The notes under the pieces were generated by a model that saw nothing but the letters and a program-made list of their open reading frames with translations, had not been told where the DNA came from and searched no databases. Position numbers and translations under genes: made by a program. Of a DNA stretch of 64,000 nucleotides, positions 17,859 to 26,758 are shown in pieces (position 1 is the first letter of the stretch; each line of letters starts with the position of its first letter). Source of the DNA: Janthinobacterium sp. 67 (GTDB lineage Bacteria > Pseudomonadota > Gammaproteobacteria > Burkholderiales > Burkholderiaceae_D); contig NZ_PGES01000001.1 of NCBI RefSeq assembly GCF_002797895.1, positions 310,001 through 374,000 on the forward strand. Direction: 5' to 3'.

Positions 17859-18398
17859 TCAGGCCATGGCTTGCGTGTTGCGCCGCTCAAAATACAGCAG
17901 ATCCGACCAGGCATTCTGGAAAAACATGGCTTGTTCCGACTTGCCATATTGATGAAAGCCGTTGCGTTGCATGACGGCGACCGAGCCCAGGTTTTGCGGC
18001 CGCGCCGTCGCTTCCAGGCGCCACAGTTCCAGCGCGCCGAACGCTTCTTCCAGCAGCAGGGCCACCACGCGCGTGGCGTAGCCGCGTCCGCCGAACCGTT
18101 CGCCGATGCGGTAGCCAAGCGCTGCCTTGTTGAAATAGGGGCGGGTGACACCCGTCAGGTTGACCCTGCCGATGATTTGCCCGTCCAGCTTGGCCAGGTA
18201 CTGGTAGGCGCGGTCTTGCTCGCGTTCGCGCTGCGCCTGCTCGATGGCGGCGGCGATGGCTTCCTGCTGGTAGTAGGACGGCGCGCGCGCCGTGACCCAG
18301 TTTTCAAAATACGCGCGGTTTTCCAGTTCGAAGGCCAGCAAGGCGGGGAGGTCTGCGCTGGAAGGGGGAAGCAGCTGGAGGCGGTCGAGGTCTGGCAT
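17859..18398 (-). CDS. GNAT-family N-acetyltransferase (RimJ/RimL type)
   Basis: 179-residue acetyltransferase: FENWVTARAPSYY near the N-terminus, IIGRVNLTGV on strand 4, acetyl-CoA-binding GYRIGERFGGRGYATRVV and the C-terminal LWRLEATARPQNLGSVAVMQRNGF, all typical of the ribosomal-protein-acetyltransferase subgroup. The acceptor (protein N-terminus or small molecule) is not predictable. Divergent from the VOC gene, 83 bases away. Confidence 0.88.
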   Translation of the reverse strand: MPDLDRLQLLPPSSADLPALLAFELENRAYFENWVTARAPSYYQQEAIAAAIEQAQREREQDRAYQYLAKLDGQIIGRVNLTGVTRPYFNKAALGYRIGERFGGRGYATRVVALLLEEAFGALELWRLEATARPQNLGSVAVMQRNGFHQYGKSEQAMFFQNAWSDLLYFERRNTQAMA

Positions 18399-18481
18399 GG
18401 GAGCGTGTCGGAAAGCGATGCGCCATTATAATCAGCTCGCGCATTTCTTCGCACACCCGCTTGCATTCATGAAGGAGCAGC

Positions 18482-18874
18482 ATGCTGTCCCATATCTGCC
18501 TCGGCACCAATGACTTTCCCCGCGCCTACGCTTTCTATGCGGCGCTGCTGGGAGAACTCGATCTGATCGAAAAATTTCATGATACGGCCAAGCCTTGGGC
18601 GGGCTGGATGGCACAGCAGGCGCAGCGGCCCCTGTTCGTGCTGACGGCGCCGCATGACGGCTTGCCCGCTACACCCGGCAATGGACAGATGACGGCCTTG
18701 CTGGCCGCCAGCCGCGCGCAGGTGGACCGCTGCTGGCAGGCCGTGCTGGCGCTGGGCGCCGCGTGCGAAGGGCCGCCCGGCTTGCGCCCCCATTATCACG
18801 CCCATTATTATGGCGCCTACTTCCGCGACCTGGACGGCAACAAGCTGTGCGTCTGCTGCCACGCCGAGGAATAG
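18482..18874 (+). CDS. VOC-family (glyoxalase/dioxygenase-fold) protein
   Basis: 130-residue protein with a single betaalphabetabetabeta pair: HICLGTNDFPRAYAFYAALLGELDLI at the start and AYFRDLDGNKLCVCCH at the end, the classic VOC metal-side signature. Members include glyoxalases, ring-cleaving dioxygenases and resistance proteins, so the function is open. A clear AAGGAG precedes ATG 18482. Its stop is one base from the convergent DinB gene stop. Confidence 0.85.
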   Translation: MLSHICLGTNDFPRAYAFYAALLGELDLIEKFHDTAKPWAGWMAQQAQRPLFVLTAPHDGLPATPGNGQMTALLAASRAQVDRCWQAVLALGAACEGPPGLRPHYHAHYYGAYFRDLDGNKLCVCCHAEE

Positions 18875-18875
18875 T

Positions 18876-19460
18876 TCAGCGCTGGCCCCAGACCTCGTCT
18901 TCCGTCCAGCCCAGCTCCGCAAAATCCTGCGCCCGCTCGCCTGCCTCGCCGGCGCAATAGAATTCGTCGAGCTGGGGCGGCGCGATGCGCGTGCCGGCCA
19001 GCATGGCGTGCACTTGCCCACGGTGGTGGATCTGGTGCTGGAACAGGTGCGCGAGCATGCGCTGGCGCGTGTCGACTTGCGGCGTGTCGCGCAATATCGT
19101 CACGGGCCGCGCCAGGTCAAGGTCGCACAGGCTGCGGCAGTGGGCGATCAGGCGCAGGTCCGACGCGCGCTGCGCCGCGTGCAGGGCCGCGCAATCGGTG
19201 AACGGCTCGTCCTGTTCAAAGAAGACGTAGCAGTCGGGGTGGGGCGCTTCGCCGCGCAGCTCGCGCTCGAGCGCATCGAGATAAAACCAGTCGCAGGTGA
19301 GGATATGGTTCAGGGTGGACTGGATGGTGGGGAAAAAACTGACGCGCGTGGCCTGGAACTCGGCCTCGCTCAGCTGCCCGCAAGCTTTCAGCAGGCGGTG
19401 GTTGGCCCAGGCGTTGTTGTATGCCTGGCTGGTAATGTGGTGCGCAAGTGGATTGTTCAT
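18876..19460 (-). CDS. DinB-family metalloenzyme
   Basis: 194-residue four-helix-bundle protein of the DinB/YfiT type. Conserved metal-site histidines are visible in HILTCDWFYLD and HLFQHQIHHRGQVHAML. The fold hosts bacillithiol- and mycothiol-dependent transferases and DNA-damage-inducible proteins; no substrate is inferable. Start ATG 19460 (MNNPLAHHITSQAYNNAWANH) matches family starts and is preceded by a purine-rich AGAAACGATCC; the longer open frame upstream lacks family similarity. Confidence 0.85.
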   Translation of the reverse strand: MNNPLAHHITSQAYNNAWANHRLLKACGQLSEAEFQATRVSFFPTIQSTLNHILTCDWFYLDALERELRGEAPHPDCYVFFEQDEPFTDCAALHAAQRASDLRLIAHCRSLCDLDLARPVTILRDTPQVDTRQRMLAHLFQHQIHHRGQVHAMLAGTRIAPPQLDEFYCAGEAGERAQDFAELGWTEDEVWGQR

Positions 19461-19623
19461 GATGGATCGTTTCTCGGGCGGGGCAGAGTGCATGTCGTGC
19501 CACTGTAGCATGTTGCGGCAGGTGGACAAGGCGGTCACGCCCGCCACACCGGCGCTGCCATCATCAAGTAAAATCGCGGGGCGGATTTCGCGATAGTGAT
19601 GCACATAGGGCTGGAAGAACAAA

Positions 19624-20616
19624 ATGGGTTGGATAGGGAAATTACTGAACGGCGGCGACGAAAAGAACAAGCCTGCGCCAGTCACGGCGGCGCCCGAGAT
19701 GACGCGGCAGCCAGCCACCATTACCGAAATCGATGCCATCTACTACCGCTGGCTGGCCGCCGCCGGCGCGGCGCAGGCCACGGCGGAAGCGGAACAGCAG
19801 ATTCTGGACGAGTTGACGCGCCTGGCCAGTGAACCGGTGGTCGGCGCTGCGCTCGTGCCGCGCATCCCGGCCATCATTCCGCAACTGATGCGCACCTTGC
19901 AAAATGAAAACATGAGCGCGGCCGAGCTGTCGCGCCAGCTGGCCCAGGACGTGCCGCTGGTGGCCGAGGTCTACCGCGAAGCAAACCGGCCCCGCTACCA
20001 TTCGCGCTACAACGCCAGCCCGTCGATCAATAATATGGAAGGCGCCATTATGCTGCTCGGGCAAAACGGTATGCGCATGCTGCTGGCCCGCGTCGCCTTC
20101 CGTCCCATCGTCAGCATGCAAAGCGGCGGGCTGACCGTGCGCACGGCGCCGCTGATCTGGCGCCAGTCCGAGAAATGCGCGCTGGCGGCGAACCTGGTCG
20201 CGCCGGCCATGCAGGCCAATGCCTTCGACGCGTATCTGGCGGGATTGATGGCCAATGTCGGGCTGGTGGTGGCGTTCCGTCTCATCGACCAGATGCACGC
20301 GCCCGACGCCTTCCCGCAATCGGACGCCTTCATTGCCCAGGTGTTTGCGCAAGCGCGCATCCTGTCCGTGCGGATCGCCGAATTATGGGAGTTCCCCGAG
20401 TCCGTGACGCGCGCGATCGGGCATGCGGGGCAGGCCGATGCCGATCCGCAGGCGCAAGCGCTGGCGCAGGGCGAGCGCTTGAGCAAGCTGCGCATGCTGG
20501 TCGATACGGGCCGCTTTCCCGCCGACGATCCCTTCGTCATGGCTGGACTGGGCAAGGGCGAGCTGCTGGTGTTCGACAAGCTGGCCGACGAGGACGACGA
20601 GGACGACGAGGCGTGA
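19624..20616 (+). CDS. HDOD-domain protein
   Basis: 330-residue soluble protein with a central HDOD domain (about 70-300): LVPRIPAIIPQLMRTLQNENMSAAELSRQLAQDVPLVAEVYREAN, then SINNMEGAIMLLGQNGMRMLL. HDOD is an HD-related output domain found in bacterial signalling proteins, here without a receiver or GGDEF/EAL partner. The N-terminal 45 residues are low-complexity and the C-terminus ends in an acidic DEDDEDDEA tail. Presumed signalling role only. Confidence 0.85.
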   Translation: MGWIGKLLNGGDEKNKPAPVTAAPEMTRQPATITEIDAIYYRWLAAAGAAQATAEAEQQILDELTRLASEPVVGAALVPRIPAIIPQLMRTLQNENMSAAELSRQLAQDVPLVAEVYREANRPRYHSRYNASPSINNMEGAIMLLGQNGMRMLLARVAFRPIVSMQSGGLTVRTAPLIWRQSEKCALAANLVAPAMQANAFDAYLAGLMANVGLVVAFRLIDQMHAPDAFPQSDAFIAQVFAQARILSVRIAELWEFPESVTRAIGHAGQADADPQAQALAQGERLSKLRMLVDTGRFPADDPFVMAGLGKGELLVFDKLADEDDEDDEA

Positions 20617-20642
20617 TGCCATCCGCGTGCAGCCGATATCGC

Positions 20643-21344
20643 TCAGCGCGCGAAATACAGTGCGTGCAGGTGCTCGAGGTCGACCTCATCGGCTTTTTGC
20701 GACAGCGCCACCTTGCCGCTTTGCATCAGGTAGACGTGATCGGCCACGCCCACGGCGCGCGCCGTGTTCTGCTCGACGAGGATGATGGTGCGCCGGCCGT
20801 CGTTCAGGCGCGCGAGAATATCGAACAGCTCGTTGACCACCAGCGGGGCCAGGCCCAGCGACGGCTCGTCGATGATCAGCAGCGACGGGTCCGACATCAA
20901 GCCCCGCGCCATGGCCAGCATCTGCGCCTCGCCGCCCGACAATGACCCTGCCAGCTGCTTGCGCCGTTCGTGCAGGCGCGGGAACATGGCGTAGGCTTCG
21001 GCCAGGCGCGCCGGCATGTGGCTGCGGTGCTCCTTCGGAAACGCGCCCATGATCAGGTTTTCCTCCACGCTCATGTCGCGAAACGTCATGCGGCCTTCCG
21101 GTATCATCGTCACCCTCGCATCGCTCATCTTCCACGTCGGCGTGCCGTTGATGGGATGGCCATCGAGCGCGATGCTGCCCGCGCCGACGGGCAGCAAGCC
21201 CATGATGGCGCGCAGCAGGGTCGTCTTGCCGGCGCCGTTCGGGCCGATGATGGTGGTCAGCTTGCCCTTCTGGATGGACAGCGACACATCCCACAGCACA
21301 TTGATGGCGCCATAGCCGGCGCGCAGGTTTTCTATGTTAAGCAT
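20643..21344 (-). CDS. livF: Liv-type ABC importer ATPase LivF
   Basis: 233-residue cytosolic ATPase: Walker A GPNGAGKTTLLRA, signature LSGGEAQMLAMARG, Walker B LLIIDEPSLGLAP. With LivG it powers uptake by a branched-chain-amino-acid-type (HAAT) importer. Last gene of the unit that starts at the IclR gene. Its start overlaps livG by eight bases. Confidence 0.93.
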   Translation of the reverse strand: MLNIENLRAGYGAINVLWDVSLSIQKGKLTTIIGPNGAGKTTLLRAIMGLLPVGAGSIALDGHPINGTPTWKMSDARVTMIPEGRMTFRDMSVEENLIMGAFPKEHRSHMPARLAEAYAMFPRLHERRKQLAGSLSGGEAQMLAMARGLMSDPSLLIIDEPSLGLAPLVVNELFDILARLNDGRRTIILVEQNTARAVGVADHVYLMQSGKVALSQKADEVDLEHLHALYFAR

Positions 21345-22050
21345 GGGCTGCCCCCGTATAACTTTCGATCACGGCCGGATCGCGGAACACGGCATCGGGC
21401 GTGCCGTCGGCGATCAGCTGGCCAAAATTGAGCACGGCCACGCGCTGGCACAGATTGCTGATGGTCTCGATGTCGTGCTCGATCATGACGATGCCCACGC
21501 CAAAGGCGGCGTGCAAGTCCTTCAGCATGCCCATGAAACGGCGCTTGCCATTCGTCTCCAGCCCGGCCAGCACTTCGTCCAGCAGCAGCAGTTTCGGGTT
21601 GGTGGCCAGGGCCTTGGCCACTTCCAGCGCCTTCAATTCCGTCAACGCCAGTTCGCTGGCCGCGTCGCGTCCGGCCTTGTCCGCCAGGCTCGTGAAATCG
21701 AGGATTTCATCGATCTTGCGCTGGTCCACCTTGCCCGTGCCGAAGCGCTGGGCGACGATCAGATTTTCACGCACCGTCAATTCATGCATCGGTTGCGGGA
21801 TCTGGAAGGTGCGGCCCAGTCCCAGGCGCGCGCGCTGGTACATGGGCGTGGTCATGATGTCGCGTCCCTCGAAGCGGATGCCGCCGCTGGTGGGGCGCAC
21901 GAGGCCCGAGATCGCATTGAACAGGGTGGTCTTGCCGGCGCCATTCGCGCCCACGAGGCCGATCACGTCATGGCTGCCCACGTTCAAGGTGACGGAATCG
22001 ACGGCCGTCAGGCCGCCGAAGCGCACGGACACATTATCGAGTTCAAGCAT
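21337..22050 (-). CDS. livG: Liv-type ABC importer ATPase LivG
   Basis: 237-residue ATPase partner of LivF: Walker A GANGAGKTTLFNAISG, then LGRTFQIPQPMHELTVRENL typical of LivG, and Walker B LLLLDEVLAGLE. The signature motif reads LTELKALEVAKALATNP, the degenerate form normal for LivG. Overlaps livM by eight bases and livF by eight bases, indicating one coupled transcript. Confidence 0.93.
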   Translation of the reverse strand: MLELDNVSVRFGGLTAVDSVTLNVGSHDVIGLVGANGAGKTTLFNAISGLVRPTSGGIRFEGRDIMTTPMYQRARLGLGRTFQIPQPMHELTVRENLIVAQRFGTGKVDQRKIDEILDFTSLADKAGRDAASELALTELKALEVAKALATNPKLLLLDEVLAGLETNGKRRFMGMLKDLHAAFGVGIVMIEHDIETISNLCQRVAVLNFGQLIADGTPDAVFRDPAVIESYTGAAHA

Positions 22051-23005
22051 GTGCTTTCTCCTTCGTTTTGAACGTCTTGCGTAGCAGCGGCAGCAAGCCG
22101 TTCGGACTGAAGACGATCATCGCCACGAGCAGCACGCCCAGCACCAGCTGGTGGCCGGTCGGGATCAGCGACTTGAAGATCAGCTGGTCGACCAGGTAGA
22201 CCACCACGGCGCCCAGCACGGGGCCGAGTATCGTGCGGTAGCCGCCGAAGATGGCCGCCACGATCGGCAGGGTCACCCACAGGCTGTTGAAGGCGTAGTC
22301 CGGTTCCAGAAAATTGATGTAATGGGCGTTGAAGGCGCCAAACAGGCCCGCCATGAAGGCCGACACGAGCAGCATGGCGCCTTTGAGCAAGGTGCTGTTG
22401 ACACCGACGACGCGCGTGGCGTCTTCGCTGTCGTGCATGGCGCGCAGGGCGATGCCGTAATGGCTGGCGCGGATGCGGCTGTAGGCAAACGCGCAGCACA
22501 CCACCAGGGTCAGCACGACCAGGTAGGCGCCCGTCTTGCTGGCCAGATCGAAACCGAAGACGGTGGGCAAGGCGGGAATATTGTTGATGCCGCCGGCGCC
22601 GCCCGTGACGGAACTCCATTCCGTGGCCAGGATGCGGAAGATGTGGGCATAGGCGAGGATGGCCAGCGCAAAATACGGCCCGCGCAGGCGCAGCACGGGC
22701 AGCATGATGACGGCGGCGATGGCCGCGCCCGCGCCGCCCAGCAGCATGGCGGCAAACACGGGCAAGCCCAGTTTCACGGTGGCCAGCGCGGAGACATACG
22801 CACCCACGCCGAAGAAGGCCGCATGGCCGAAGCTGACCATGCCGCCCAGGTTCCCCAGCAGGGCCCAGGACATGGCCACGCCGCCGATGATCAGGGCCGC
22901 CACCACCATGCTCATCACGTACTGGTTGCCGCCCAGGGCCAGCGGCACGGCGACGTAGGCGGCCAGCAGCAGGCCCGCCGTGGAGATCAGTGTCGAGCGC
23001 TTCAT
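22043..23005 (-). CDS. livM: Liv-type ABC importer permease LivM
   Basis: 320-residue integral membrane permease with about nine hydrophobic helices and the family box GGMVSFGHAAFFGVGAYVSA and EDATRVVGVN loop that contacts the ATPases. Start ATG 23005 (MKRSTLIST) overlaps the livH stop by four bases; the open frame continues upstream inside livH and was rejected. Forms the channel with LivH. Confidence 0.92.
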   Translation of the reverse strand: MKRSTLISTAGLLLAAYVAVPLALGGNQYVMSMVVAALIIGGVAMSWALLGNLGGMVSFGHAAFFGVGAYVSALATVKLGLPVFAAMLLGGAGAAIAAVIMLPVLRLRGPYFALAILAYAHIFRILATEWSSVTGGAGGINNIPALPTVFGFDLASKTGAYLVVLTLVVCCAFAYSRIRASHYGIALRAMHDSEDATRVVGVNSTLLKGAMLLVSAFMAGLFGAFNAHYINFLEPDYAFNSLWVTLPIVAAIFGGYRTILGPVLGAVVVYLVDQLIFKSLIPTGHQLVLGVLLVAMIVFSPNGLLPLLRKTFKTKEKAHA

Positions 23006-23874
23006 CCGCGCCTCCGTTGTGCGCCGAACAAGCCGTTCGGCATGATGAACAGCACCAGCAGGAACAGCACCATGCCGGACAATTCCTGCAGCGCGGAGCT
23101 GGCCAGGGTAACGGTCAAGGCTTCGGCCACGCCCAGCAGCACGGCGGCCAGCAGCACGCCGGGGATCGACCCGATGCCGGCCAATACCGTGATGATGAAG
23201 GCTTTGACCGTCAGCGCGCCGCCGTAGGCAGGCTGGATCACGCCATAGCTGAACAGGGCGACGCCGGCGAAGGCGGCCAGGATGCCGGCGACCAGAAAGG
23301 ACACCAGTTCCGTGCGGCCCGGGTCGATGCCCATCAGCTTGGCCGCGTCGCGGTTGCTGGAGACGGCGCGCACGGCGCGGCCGTACCAGCTGGTCGACAG
23401 CCAGCGCCACAGGGCCGCCATCAGCACCAGGCTGACGGCAAAGAAAATCACTTCGCTGCGCATGCTGAAAAACGGGCCGATTTCAAAACCTTCCTGCAGC
23501 CAGCTCGACGACGTCGAACGGATGTCCGCCTTCCATACGAGCAGGATGAAATTGGTGAGGATCACGCCGATGCCGTAGGTGAGGATCAGCGAATTGATTT
23601 CGCGGTCTTTCTTGATGCGGCTGACGATCAGGTACACGCCCACGGACGTGAGGCTGACGATCACCAGCGCGATGGGAATGGCGAACATGGGGCCGAGTCC
23701 AAGCCCGGATTCCACGCTGTAGGCGATGTAGGCGGCCAGCAGCACCAGTTCGCCGTGCGCCAGGTTGATCACTTTCATGGTGCCGAAGACCAGCGCCAGT
23801 CCCAGTGCGATCAGGGCGTAGGAGCCGCCCTGCAGCAAACCCGAATACAGGGCTTGCAAGATTAATTCTGTCAT
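23002..23874 (-). CDS. livH: Liv-type ABC importer permease LivH
   Basis: 290-residue permease with eight or so helices and the LivH signatures ALGLALVFGTMKVINLAHGE near the N-terminus and SNRDAAKLMGIDPGRT in the cytoplasmic coupling loop. It follows the binding-protein gene after a 107-base gap that contains a strong stem-loop. Confidence 0.92.
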   Translation of the reverse strand: MTELILQALYSGLLQGGSYALIALGLALVFGTMKVINLAHGELVLLAAYIAYSVESGLGLGPMFAIPIALVIVSLTSVGVYLIVSRIKKDREINSLILTYGIGVILTNFILLVWKADIRSTSSSWLQEGFEIGPFFSMRSEVIFFAVSLVLMAALWRWLSTSWYGRAVRAVSSNRDAAKLMGIDPGRTELVSFLVAGILAAFAGVALFSYGVIQPAYGGALTVKAFIITVLAGIGSIPGVLLAAVLLGVAEALTVTLASSALQELSGMVLFLLVLFIMPNGLFGAQRRRG

Positions 23875-23889
23875 GTCGTCATCCCGTCA

Positions 23890-23928
23890 GGCAGTCCTGG
23901 CGCAGCAGCTACACTGCGCAGGACTGCC
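23890..23928 (-). other. strong intercistronic stem-loop between binding-protein gene and livH
   Basis: GGCAGTCCT (23890-23898) and GCGCAG (23900-23905) pair with CTGCGC (23914-23919) and AGGACTGCC (23920-23928): 15 base pairs with one bulged base and an 8-base loop. No T-run follows, so full termination is unlikely. Such structures between a binding-protein gene and its permease commonly stabilise the upstream mRNA or attenuate downstream expression, giving more binding protein than permease. Confidence 0.6.
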
Positions 23929-23981
23929 GTTCATCGGTGCGCGCCCGGCAGGCGCGCGCGTGTGCAGCGGGAGGCTGCCGT

Positions 23982-25148
23982 TTACCAGGGCAGGGCAGGA
24001 TAGGCCAGCTTGCCCGTCGCGTGTTCCTTCGGCCAGACGATGACCACTTTCTTGTCCTGGTGCTGCGCCATGCGGTGCACGAAATTCTGGTTGTCGCCGT
24101 TGGCGGCGAACTGCACGCGGCCGATCAGGGTTTCGCGGTCCGTCTTGCGCATTTCCTCGGCCACGCCGCCTTTCTTGAGCGTGCCCTTGTCGGCCGCGCG
24201 CGCGATCGCTTCGAACAGCAGCATCGACTGCACGTAGCCGAACTGGCCCAGGTAGTCGGGCTCCTTCTTGTACAGCTGCTTGTAGGCGTCGCTGAAGGCC
24301 TTGCCGTCGGCCGTCTTGAATTCCGTGGGGAAGGGCAGCAGGGCCGTGCCGAACACGTTCGGCATCAGGTCGGGAAAATCGGCCGCCATCTTCGGCGTGG
24401 CCAGCGACCACACGCCCACCATGGCCTTGATCTTCGGCTTCAGGACGCGGGCGGCGCGGATGATGCCCACGTAATCGTTTTCGTAGCCGACCATGGCCAC
24501 CACTTCCGATTTATCCTGCAGCTTGATCTTGTTGATGATGGGCTTGAAGTCCGTAATGGCCGGGTCGAACGAATGCGTCGTCACTTTCACGCCCTTGGCG
24601 GCCAGGGCCTTTTCCACGTCTTTCGCCAGGCCCGTGGTGGCGTCCTTGGTCGAATACACGATGGAGACGGATTTGGCGCCCACGTCCTGCAGCAATCCCA
24701 GCATGGCTTTTTCGTAGCCGGCCGTGTTATTGATGCGGAAAAAATTCTTGCGTCCGCTGGCCACCAGGCTGTCGTCCACGCCGCCCGAGGTGATGTAGAC
24801 GAGGCCCAGTTTGTTCGCCGTGTCCGAGGCGGGCGAGATATTGTTCGAGCCATAGCCGCCCGTGATGGCCACCACGCCCTGGCTGGCCAGCTTCTCCACG
24901 GCGGCGATGGCCTTGGCGGGCGCCGATTCGTCGTCGACGGTGACGATCTTGATCGTGTGCTTGCCGTTGCTCTTGTTGAATACCTCGGCCGCGACCATGA
25001 TCCCTTCCTGCATGCCGGCGCCGACGCGCGCCAGGTTGCCCGTCAGCGGGATTTCCGCGCCGACCAGGAATTCGTCGGCGCTGGCGTGCGCCATCCAGGC
25101 GCTGGCGACCAGCGCTGCCATGGCGATGCGTGTGTAGGTGCGTTTCAT
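23982..25148 (-). CDS. periplasmic substrate-binding protein of the Liv-type importer
   Basis: 388-residue type-I periplasmic binding protein: signal peptide cleaved near AHASA-DEF (about 24), then ADEFLVGAEIPLTGNLARVG, GVVAITGGYGSNNISPASD and a C-terminal lobe rich in Lys. It captures the solute for LivHM-GF. The neighbouring acyl-CoA ligase and dehydrogenase suggest a carboxylic acid (aromatic, alicyclic or branched) rather than an amino acid; this is inference. Upstream GGAGGAGACACG gives a strong ribosome site. Confidence 0.88.
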   Translation of the reverse strand: MKRTYTRIAMAALVASAWMAHASADEFLVGAEIPLTGNLARVGAGMQEGIMVAAEVFNKSNGKHTIKIVTVDDESAPAKAIAAVEKLASQGVVAITGGYGSNNISPASDTANKLGLVYITSGGVDDSLVASGRKNFFRINNTAGYEKAMLGLLQDVGAKSVSIVYSTKDATTGLAKDVEKALAAKGVKVTTHSFDPAITDFKPIINKIKLQDKSEVVAMVGYENDYVGIIRAARVLKPKIKAMVGVWSLATPKMAADFPDLMPNVFGTALLPFPTEFKTADGKAFSDAYKQLYKKEPDYLGQFGYVQSMLLFEAIARAADKGTLKKGGVAEEMRKTDRETLIGRVQFAANGDNQNFVHRMAQHQDKKVVIVWPKEHATGKLAYPALPW

Positions 25149-25208
25149 CGTGTCTCCTCCGGTGATGTGGCTTGGTTTTATTGTCGGGTCTGCTACTGCA
25201 AGGTTAAT

Positions 25209-26747
25209 TCACAGGGTATTTTGCGCCATCTGCCGCAGCTGCCCCTTTAAAATCTTGCCCGTGGCGGCGGCCGGCAGCGCTTCCATGACGATGATGGCGG
25301 ACGGGCATTTGTACGGCGACAGGGTCTGCGCCAGGTAATCCTGCAGTGTCTGTACCGTCACGGGATGCTGCGGGTCCAGCTCCACGTAGGCGATGACGTC
25401 CTCGTTGCCATCGGCCACAGTGCGTCCCACCACGGCCGACTGCACCACGGACGGGTGGGCGTTGAGCGCCGTTTCCACTTCCAGCGGATACACATTGAAG
25501 CCGGAGCGGATGATCAGTTCCTTGGTGCGGCCCACGATGAACAGCGCGCCGTCGGCATCCTGGCGCGCCATGTCGCCCGTATTGAGCCAGCCGTCGTCAC
25601 GCATGGTGGCCGCCGTCATGGCCGGCTCGCGGTAATAGCCGGCCATGATGTTCGGCCCGCGTATCCACAGTTCGCCCGGCTCGCCCGGCGACACATCCAT
25701 GCCGGCCACGTCCACCACGCGCACTTCCACGCCGGGGATAGGCGTGCCGACGGAATCGTCGAGACGCGGCGCTTCCAGGCGCGTCTGGCTGATGGTGGGC
25801 GCGCTTTCCGTCATGCCGTAGCCATTGTGCAGCGCGGTGCCCAGCAGCTTTTCCACCTCGTGCTTGAGCGATGGCGCCAGCGGCGAGCCGCCCGCATACG
25901 CGAAGCGCAGCCGCGTCGGCAGGGGAGTCTCGGCGCCGCCCAGGGTTTGCAGCAGCTTGGCGTACATGGCGGGCACGCCCTGCACGATGGTCAAGCCGTC
26001 GTCCTTCAGTGCCGAGAGCAGGCCGTCGACGGAAAAGCGCGGCACCAGATATAAGGCGGCGCCCGCATACAGGGTGCCAAGGGCCACCGAGGCCAGGCCG
26101 TACACGTGCGAAATCGGCAGCACGCCGTAGGCGCGGTCGGTGCTGGTCAGGCCACGCAGGGTGCTGGAGACGGCGGCGATGAACAGCAGGTTGCGGTGCG
26201 TGAGCATCACGCCTTTCGACTGCCCCGTCGTACCCGTCGTGTAGATCAGCGCGGCCACCTGTTCGTTGCCGGAGACCGTGTCTTCCGCGATGGCTGCCGC
26301 ATTCAAGTCGCCCGCCAGCAGCTCGCCCATGCCATCGACCATGGCGCTGGCCGCGCCCAGACGTGCGGCATGCGCGGCCGCTTCCGGCGAGGCGCCGGCC
26401 AGGAACAGCACGCGTCGCGCGGAACTGTGCGCAGCGATGGTGTCGATTTCGCGTGCCGACAGGCGCGCATTGACGTTGACGATCCACGCATCGATGCTGG
26501 CGGCCGCGAAAATCAGCGCCACCTGCAGCGCACAGTTCTCGCCCACCACCATCAGGCGGTCGCCGGCGCGCACATCGAGCTGGCGCAGCAGCTGCGCGGC
26601 GTTTTCCACACTGTGCCGCAGCTGCGCGTAGGTCCAGCTGCGGCCGCCTTCATGCAGCGCCGGCGCATCGGGCGCGCGCGCGGCCCAGTGGGCGGGGATG
26701 GCCGACAGGCGCGCCGGCAAGCCGGCCAGCAGGGCAGGGATGTCCAT
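25209..26747 (-). CDS. class I acyl-CoA synthetase (AMP-dependent)
   Basis: 512-residue adenylate-forming ligase that activates a carboxylic acid to its CoA thioester using ATP. Core motifs in order: YTTGTTGQSKGVMLTHRN (P-loop), YGMTESAPTISQ, GWLNTGDMARQDADG, GRTKELIIRSGFNVYPLEVE, and the catalytic Lys in AATGKILKGQLRQ. Start ATG 26747 (MDIPALLAGL) has GGAGG upstream and lies 11 bases after the dehydrogenase stop; a much longer open frame runs back inside that gene and was rejected. Substrate unknown. Confidence 0.9.
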   Translation of the reverse strand: MDIPALLAGLPARLSAIPAHWAARAPDAPALHEGGRSWTYAQLRHSVENAAQLLRQLDVRAGDRLMVVGENCALQVALIFAAASIDAWIVNVNARLSAREIDTIAAHSSARRVLFLAGASPEAAAHAARLGAASAMVDGMGELLAGDLNAAAIAEDTVSGNEQVAALIYTTGTTGQSKGVMLTHRNLLFIAAVSSTLRGLTSTDRAYGVLPISHVYGLASVALGTLYAGAALYLVPRFSVDGLLSALKDDGLTIVQGVPAMYAKLLQTLGGAETPLPTRLRFAYAGGSPLAPSLKHEVEKLLGTALHNGYGMTESAPTISQTRLEAPRLDDSVGTPIPGVEVRVVDVAGMDVSPGEPGELWIRGPNIMAGYYREPAMTAATMRDDGWLNTGDMARQDADGALFIVGRTKELIIRSGFNVYPLEVETALNAHPSVVQSAVVGRTVADGNEDVIAYVELDPQHPVTVQTLQDYLAQTLSPYKCPSAIIVMEALPAAATGKILKGQLRQMAQNTL

Positions 26748-26758
26748 CGCGGCCTCCT

